Part shown: one piece after another, positions 59,367 to 64,000 of the stretch
Position numbering within the stretch: the first letter of the stretch is position 1
Layout of the letters: each line of letters opens with the position of its first letter
Assembly: GCF_002727185.1 (NCBI RefSeq)
Contig: NZ_NIZW01000008.1
Coordinates: forward strand, 1-64,000
Source of the DNA: Rhodopirellula bahusiensis
GTDB taxonomy: Bacteria; Planctomycetota; Planctomycetia; Pirellulales; Pirellulaceae
Reading direction: 5' to 3'
DNA: 64,000 nucleotides
Translations under genes and position numbers: made by a program
The notes under the pieces: model-generated
Told to the model about the DNA's origin: nothing
What the model saw: the letters and a program-made list of their open reading frames with translations, nothing else
The model's database searches: none

Positions 59367-61649
59367 ATGGATGAGAGATTTCTTGACGCATCAGGCGCGA
59401 CTGTTAAAGCTTCGGAACTGTGCACATTCAAGGGCCAGGAATTGTGTCGGCTCTTATCCAATGAGCAAATTGACTTTGCCACGCTAATGGAATGCAGGCG
59501 CGACGGCGAAGACGACGTCGTGGTGTTCGAGGTTGAGGTGGAACTCGGCCAGCTGAAGGTGCATCCGATTCATTCTGTAGAACGGTTAGCCGTCAAGTTC
59601 ACTCCTGCTGACGAATCGTTCCCTGAAACATTGGCGTTGCGTCGCGATTTTCCAGTCGTCCCGCATCTGAATCTTCGCTTTGCGGAGTTCCCTCGCAGTC
59701 TATGCCTTAATGAACAGCCGTATGAAGAGCTGAAACATCAGTGGACGGCCCCGAAGTATGTGGAGCGAGTGAGGACGTGGCTCGCGTTGACAGCAAAAGG
59801 GAAGTTGCATGATGACGATCAGCCGCTGGAGCCATTGCTTTGGGGCAACGTCGGTCAGCTCGTGTTGCCAAGCGATATTTTGACAAGAGACGACCGATCA
59901 GCTCGCAAGTTGCGAGTGTCCGCTACAAGCGTTGAGCCATTGGACATGTTCCTGGTAGCGGAAGACGATGATGGCACGACCGATTTTGGACTTCCTTTCG
60001 TTCCCGTCTTCCTATCGTGTCCCGCACAGACGCACGGCGTCATTCGTTTCCGACCACGTAATCTCGAAAAGCTCTCAGAACTAACCAATAGTGCCGAGTT
60101 TGATCTACTTTCAGCGTTGCGACATCACATCGAAACGTGGAAGGAATCATTATCGGGCAATGAGGAGGCCACCAATAATTTCCTGAATTCCTCGCTGATC
60201 ATCCTTCTTGCGATGCCGAAGACGAGGGTTGCCGGCGGAAAGACAGAATCGACTGACCTGTGGGCGTTTCTGACAGGCGCAAGTGTTCGATCGATAGGCG
60301 TGGACATTGGGCTCTGGATGGAAATTGCGGGGAGTTTGGGAAAGGAGCCTTCTCCGCCGGAAGACAAGACGGGCAGCCATATCGAGCTCGATCTGCTCAA
60401 TCCAAGGTTTAGCCTTTCGGCACCTTCGGCAGCTAAGCTAAACGGCTGGAAAGCCGACGAAACGAATCTGAATATCGCGGCAATCGGAGCAGGTGCTCTG
60501 GGTTCACAGATTCTTGTTAACGCCAAGAGAATGGGACTGACCATCGATACCATTGTCGATGACGACAGACTCTTGCCCCACAATCTTGCACGACATGCCT
60601 TGCCCGGTTCTGCCGTGGGATATCGGAAGGCAGAGAGCATGTGCGTTCTTTTAAATGACCTTCTCGAATCCGATGAATCAAGCACCGCGATCGCCGCTAA
60701 CGTCTTGAAACCCGGTGACCATCGCGAGACTGTCGAGAAGGCTCTGAGCAAAGCGGACATAATTGTTGACATGTCGGCCTCAGTCGCTGTCGCCCGCGCT
60801 CTGGCCTCGGATGCACGGTCTAATGCAAGACGCATATCAGTGTTTGTGAATCCTACCGGGACGGATCTCGTAGTGCTCGCGGAAGACACAGAGCGAAAAT
60901 GCCCACTCGACATGCTTGAAATGCAGTTCTATCGAGCCTTGTTGAACCGCGATGATTTGGTCGGCCACTTCGCCCCCAATGATGGTCGTCAGCGCTATGG
61001 TCAATCGTGTCGAGACGTCACGTCGCGAATACCACAAGACTCCATGGCCGTACACGGCGGGATCGGCGCGCGAGCGTTGCGCAAAATTGTTTCAGATCCT
61101 GCGGCACGCGCAGCTGTCTGGCGGGTGCAAGACGATTCGGCAGTAAGCCGGATTGAACTGACGCCGAGTCCCGTTGTTGAACGGCAAATTTCCGATTGGA
61201 CGATCAAGCTGGACTCGACAGTCGTTGAGCGGATGCAGAGGTTGCGTGAATCGAAACTTCCAAATGAAACCGGTGGCGTACTCATCGGTTCGTTTGATAT
61301 GCACCGTCGCATCGCCTACATCGTTGACACGATTCCTTCCCCCCCAGACAGCGACGAGTGGCCGACACTCTACATTCGCGGCTCTATGGGATTGCGACGA
61401 AAAGTCGAGAGTATCGTCGAGCAAACCGATGGGGCGTTGCACTATGTCGGGGAGTGGCATTCGCATCCGGATAAATGCTCCACAATGCCAAGCACCGACG
61501 ACATGAAAGTGTTCGCTTGGCTGACTGAAAGGATGCAACAGGACGGGTTTCCGGGGCTCATGATGATCGTCGGCGATCAGGATCAACTAAATTGCTTCAT
61601 TGGCAAAATCATGCCGATTGAAAACCTTATTCCCTTACTACAAACATGA
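59367..61649 (+). CDS. E2-E1-JAB fusion: bacterial ubiquitin-like conjugation/deconjugation enzyme
   Basis: 760 residues in one chain. About 1-160: E2-like domain, with candidate catalytic Cys113 in FPRSLCLNEQPYEEL. About 160-345: linker of unknown fold. About 360-600: E1 (ThiF/MoeB) domain with LNIAAIGAGALGSQ (nucleotide-binding GxGxxG), VDDDRLLPHNLARHAL and Cys548 (GQSCRDVTSRIPQDS), the likely thioester Cys. About 615-760: JAB/JAMM peptidase with Glu634 (NETGGVLIG), His698/His700 (EWHSHPDK), Ser709 and Asp711/712, the complete zinc site. It joins what Cap2 and Cap3 do in type II CBASS. The stop overlaps the next gene by four bases. Confidence 0.9.
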   Translation: MDERFLDASGATVKASELCTFKGQELCRLLSNEQIDFATLMECRRDGEDDVVVFEVEVELGQLKVHPIHSVERLAVKFTPADESFPETLALRRDFPVVPHLNLRFAEFPRSLCLNEQPYEELKHQWTAPKYVERVRTWLALTAKGKLHDDDQPLEPLLWGNVGQLVLPSDILTRDDRSARKLRVSATSVEPLDMFLVAEDDDGTTDFGLPFVPVFLSCPAQTHGVIRFRPRNLEKLSELTNSAEFDLLSALRHHIETWKESLSGNEEATNNFLNSSLIILLAMPKTRVAGGKTESTDLWAFLTGASVRSIGVDIGLWMEIAGSLGKEPSPPEDKTGSHIELDLLNPRFSLSAPSAAKLNGWKADETNLNIAAIGAGALGSQILVNAKRMGLTIDTIVDDDRLLPHNLARHALPGSAVGYRKAESMCVLLNDLLESDESSTAIAANVLKPGDHRETVEKALSKADIIVDMSASVAVARALASDARSNARRISVFVNPTGTDLVVLAEDTERKCPLDMLEMQFYRALLNRDDLVGHFAPNDGRQRYGQSCRDVTSRIPQDSMAVHGGIGARALRKIVSDPAARAAVWRVQDDSAVSRIELTPSPVVERQISDWTIKLDSTVVERMQRLRESKLPNETGGVLIGSFDMHRRIAYIVDTIPSPPDSDEWPTLYIRGSMGLRRKVESIVEQTDGALHYVGEWHSHPDKCSTMPSTDDMKVFAWLTERMQQDGFPGLMMIVGDQDQLNCFIGKIMPIENLIPLLQT

Positions 61650-62422
61650 CATCTGACGAATCAAAAACGAATCCGGTGCTGAACTTTTTCAGTCTCAGCG
61701 ACGAATACGAGCGAAAGGCAAGATTCTTACCCGCGGTCCTGACCGTACTGGTCGCATTGCCGGTCGCGATGGCTTACGGGATCGAGATGATGCAATTCAT
61801 CACACTCCTCACGACTGGGGTGGGAATTGGTGCCGTACTTGCCGTAGGCATTTCCCACCTTGCGTCTGCCCTGGGGAATCGCCTCCAAAAGAAGCTATGG
61901 CCGGACTGGCCCTACGATGGTCCCACAAACCAATGGCTCAATCCTGAGAACGACGCACGGTCACAGCAGCAAAAGAAACAATGGTACCGAATGATCAAAT
62001 CACTGACGGGCCTAGACATTGCTCGGCTAGCGAAATCGGAAGACAAGGCAGAAGTTCGACTCGCGATCAATGATGCCGTTTCGAAAGTCCGATCGCGGCT
62101 GTGGAAACACGACGGCAATGGCACAGACTTGGTCCGGTTGAGGAACATTGATTACGGATACGCCCGAAACCTAACTGGGCTGCGTGTAATCTGGATTCCT
62201 ACGGCCATTTTAAGTTTTGCGGGATGCTGGGTTGCTTGGTGGCGTTTCGATGGGCATATACTTTGGGCCGTATTAGCAACGGTATTGCTTTGTATTCTGC
62301 CAGTCGTCGGTATCTTTGTGCTTCCGGGATATGTTCGTCAGAAGGCTGACTACTACGCTGAAGCTTTCTTCGCAGCGGTGGAGCGGATCAATCTAGAGGA
62401 ACAGACAAGGAAGAGTGGCTAG
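61646..62422 (+). CDS. Four-helix membrane protein, probable effector
   Basis: 258 residues. TM1-TM2 lie at about 27-72 (LPAVLTVLVALPVAMAYG, FITLLTTGVGIGAVLAVGIS); TM3-TM4 at about 180-232 (VIWIPTAILSFAGCWVAWW, ILWAVLATVLLCILPVVGIFVLPG). Between them is a cytosolic helical domain of about 100 residues (MIKSLTGLDIARLAKSEDKAEVRLAINDAVSKVRSRLW). Both ends are charged. The start codon overlaps the E2-E1-JAB stop (ATGA), so translation is coupled. Membrane proteins in this position in other anti-phage operons disrupt the membrane; here the role is inferred. It has no recognised family. Confidence 0.8.
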   Translation: MTSDESKTNPVLNFFSLSDEYERKARFLPAVLTVLVALPVAMAYGIEMMQFITLLTTGVGIGAVLAVGISHLASALGNRLQKKLWPDWPYDGPTNQWLNPENDARSQQQKKQWYRMIKSLTGLDIARLAKSEDKAEVRLAINDAVSKVRSRLWKHDGNGTDLVRLRNIDYGYARNLTGLRVIWIPTAILSFAGCWVAWWRFDGHILWAVLATVLLCILPVVGIFVLPGYVRQKADYYAEAFFAAVERINLEEQTRKSG

Positions 62423-62462
62423 CAAACATGAGTGGCGATCGTGGAATTTGTCTGGCAGAATC
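62415..62462 (+). pseudogene. Possible next gene of the operon, 5' end, split by IS66 element
   Basis: A GTG at 62415 overlapping the previous stop by 8 bp opens a frame VASKHEWRSWNLSGRI that meets the left end of the IS66 element at 62462. Removing the IS and one GCAGAATC copy continues the same frame, without stops, from 63942 to the window end (LVGNVAIALTSCQFPIELF). The frame is short, so the gene is only a hypothesis; an alternative frame from ATG 62428 would stop soon after the junction. If real, the operon has a broken fifth gene. Confidence 0.35.
62455..62462. repeat. 8-bp target-site duplication of the IS66 element (left copy)
   Basis: GCAGAATC precedes the left terminal repeat and recurs at 63934-63941 after the right one. 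Eight bases fits IS66-family insertion. Confidence 0.9.
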
Positions 62463-63933
62463 GTACTTGTTTACCGAGCGAGAAACTGGCCTTGGTGTAA
62501 ACAAGGTGAATCGAGCACAATTTGCGGGTCATGGAAGTCCCGAAGATTACGACCGATTGCCCCGATTGCAAACCGCTCTTTGAGCAGCAACAAGCGATCA
62601 TCGATGCATTGGTCGAGCAAGTCAAGAAACTGACCGAACGTCTTGAGAAGGTGGGGCGCGAAGGCAAACGCCAAGCAGAGCCCTTTCGAAAGAAACGCAA
62701 GAGTTATGCCAAGAAGCCTGGGCGAAAACCTGGTGATGATCATGGCAAGCATCATCGTCGAGCGATTCCCAAAGTGATCGACGAAACCTACGACGTGCCG
62801 CTGCCACCGTGCTGTCCCGATTGTGGGCACGAGAAATTGGCCAAGACCGAGACACTCGTCCAATACCAGACCGAGATTCCTCGGACAGTCATCAATCGGC
62901 AGTTCAATATCGACGCGGGGAAGTGCTGCGACTGCCGCACCCAAGTTCAAGGGCGGCACGAGTTGCAAACCTCCGACGCCGTCGGCGCGGCCGCTGCTCA
63001 GCTCGGTCCAAACGTCCATGCGACGATGGCACTGCTCAACAAGGAGTTGGGACTCAGCCACGGCAAAGTGAAACGGCTGCTGGAAATGCTCTTCGAGATT
63101 CACGTCAGCCGTAGCACCAGTTGTCGAAGCATGCTTCGCACGGCCGATCGGCTGGAGCACACCGACGGGCAAGTGCGTCAGGCGGTGCGAGGTTCGCCGC
63201 AGGTCGTCGGCGACGAAACGGGTTGGCGAGTGGATGGACGTGGGGCTTGGTTGCACGCCTTCGTCGGGCTCACGGCAACGTGTTACGAAGTGGATTCGAC
63301 ACGAAGCATCGGACCGGCCGAGCGATTGCTTGGAATCGATTGGTCGGGAATCTTCGGGCACGACGGCTGGGCGGTCTACGATAAGTTCACATCGGCGACC
63401 CACCATCAATGCTTCGCACACCTGCTCCGGCGATGTGACTCGCTGATCGAAGCTGGAACCGGTGGCGCGTTGGCGTTCCCTCGTGGCGTGAAGTCGTTGT
63501 TGCTTCAAGGTTTTGAGTTCCGCAATCGATTCCGGCGCGGCGAGATGTCTGTTCACGGATTGAAAGTGATGGCGGGAAGATTGACCGGTCGGATGAGGGA
63601 CTTGGTTCACCATCCCAAGACGCACGCGGCCAACGAACGATTCGCGAAGTTCCTGGAGAAGCATTTGGACGATCTGTTCACATTCCTTCGTCATCCTGGT
63701 GCCGACGCAACGAATTGGCGCGGGGAACAAGCGATCCGACCGGCGGTAGTGAACCGCAAAGTCTGGGGTGGCAATCGAAGCGAAGCGGGAGCTTTAGCTC
63801 AGTCTCGTATCATTGGCGTGATGCAAACTTGCAAACAGCGACTTGCGGATCCATTCGACTTTATCCGCCGTCAACTCGTCAGTACCACGCCACTGGTGCT
63901 GCCACTGCCCATCACTGCACGGTAAACAAGTAC
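62463..63933 (+). mobile_element. IS66-family (ISBst12-like) insertion sequence, complete
   Basis: 1471 bp with perfect 14-bp terminal inverted repeats, GTACTTGTTTACCG at 62463-62476 and its complement at 63920-63933, flanked by the direct repeat GCAGAATC. It has a single transposase gene and no TnpA/TnpB accessory frames, which marks the ISBst12-like subgroup. It sits immediately downstream of the conjugation operon. Confidence 0.93.
62531..63925 (+). CDS. IS66-family transposase
   Basis: About 464 residues from ATG 62531. N-terminal helical part with leucine-zipper-like QQQAIIDALVEQVKKLTERLEKV, basic KKRKSYAKKPGRKPG, zinc fingers PPCCPDCGHEKLAK and KCCDCRTQVQGRHE, then the DDE domain: VVGDETGWRVDGRGAWLHAFV (first Asp), GIFGHDGWAVYDKF (second Asp), CFAHLLRRC and NWRGEQAIRPAVVNRKVWGGNRSEAGA (Glu). 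Intact and possibly active. Confidence 0.95.
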   Translation: MEVPKITTDCPDCKPLFEQQQAIIDALVEQVKKLTERLEKVGREGKRQAEPFRKKRKSYAKKPGRKPGDDHGKHHRRAIPKVIDETYDVPLPPCCPDCGHEKLAKTETLVQYQTEIPRTVINRQFNIDAGKCCDCRTQVQGRHELQTSDAVGAAAAQLGPNVHATMALLNKELGLSHGKVKRLLEMLFEIHVSRSTSCRSMLRTADRLEHTDGQVRQAVRGSPQVVGDETGWRVDGRGAWLHAFVGLTATCYEVDSTRSIGPAERLLGIDWSGIFGHDGWAVYDKFTSATHHQCFAHLLRRCDSLIEAGTGGALAFPRGVKSLLLQGFEFRNRFRRGEMSVHGLKVMAGRLTGRMRDLVHHPKTHAANERFAKFLEKHLDDLFTFLRHPGADATNWRGEQAIRPAVVNRKVWGGNRSEAGALAQSRIIGVMQTCKQRLADPFDFIRRQLVSTTPLVLPLPITAR

Positions 63934-63941
63934 GCAGAATC
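63934..63941. repeat. 8-bp target-site duplication of the IS66 element (right copy)
   Basis: GCAGAATC, identical to 62455-62462. Confidence 0.9.
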
Positions 63942-64000
63942 TTGGTGGGGAACGTTGCTATCGCATTGACGTCTTGCCAATTCCCCATTGAGTTGTTCCG
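63942..64000 (+). pseudogene. Possible continuation of the IS66-split gene
   Basis: In frame with 62415-62462 after removing the element; no stop before the window edge. Too short to identify. Confidence 0.3.

Noticed and set aside
57310-61649. Operon considered as plain type II CBASS
   Set aside because: No CD-NTase gene is present in the window, and E2-E1 and JAB are in one protein; the MBL protein takes the neighbouring place.
62471-63730. Minus-strand open frame of 419 residues
   Set aside because: Fully antisense to the IS66 transposase, with Arg/His-rich composition typical of a shadow frame.

Overview
The window looks like part of a large plasmid, or a plasmid integrated in the chromosome, of a planctomycete, probably of the Pirellulaceae. 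The planctomycete evidence is a DUF1559 prepilin-like protein, several Cys/His-rich secreted proteins ending in a short tail, an acidic TolC-like lipoprotein, CsrA next to a receiver-like protein, and simple intergenic repeats. The plasmid evidence is at 47.9-51.4 kb: a perfect DnaA box, three direct iterons, a Rep-like initiator gene, parA and parB. An ArdC-like anti-restriction gene and IS elements of the IS5, ISL3 and IS66 types add to it. No rRNA, tRNA or CRISPR array was seen.

Layout. 0-4.4 kb: start of an IS5-like transposase, a Cys-rich secreted protein, a receiver-like protein, csrA, a nucleosidase-like gene with an unknown partner, a Gly/His-rich secreted protein and a truncated cheB remnant. 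4.4-10.4 kb: minus-strand run of a Met-rich periplasmic protein, glutamate dehydrogenase, phosphoketolase and acetate kinase. 10.4-37.9 kb: a large copper/heavy-metal resistance region with two TolC-like proteins, CusB/CusA-type RND efflux, a protein with four metal-binding repeats, a MerR regulator with an HMA-MauE protein, a CsoR-type repressor, a multicopper oxidase, a Cys-rich anti-sigma with its ECF sigma factor, a CopA ATPase and a Csp-type copper-storage protein. Five copies of a 17-bp palindrome, ATACC-N7-GGTA(A/T), lie upstream of genes in this block and probably define a CsoR regulon.

38-44.3 kb: a RES-domain gene split by an ISL3-family element with an 8-bp target duplication, a decayed YeeE/YedE gene, and a Gabija-like defence pair (OLD-type nuclease plus UvrD-type helicase). 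44.3-56 kb: accessory plasmid backbone with a DEDDh exonuclease, oriV, rep, parAB, a WD40 protein, an ArdC-like protein, a GC-rich hairpin region and a protein kinase.

56.3-64 kb: the most interesting locus. A divergent XRE plus ImmA/IrrE-type regulator pair faces an operon encoding a DUF2188 protein, a ComEC-like metallo-beta-lactamase-fold protein, a single 760-residue E2-E1-JAB protein (a complete ubiquitin-like conjugation and deconjugation machine) and a four-helix membrane protein. A possible next gene is split by an IS66-family element with an 8-bp target duplication. I infer an anti-phage or stress-response system related to, but distinct from, type II CBASS and Bil/Bub systems: no CD-NTase and no ubiquitin-like protein is visible.
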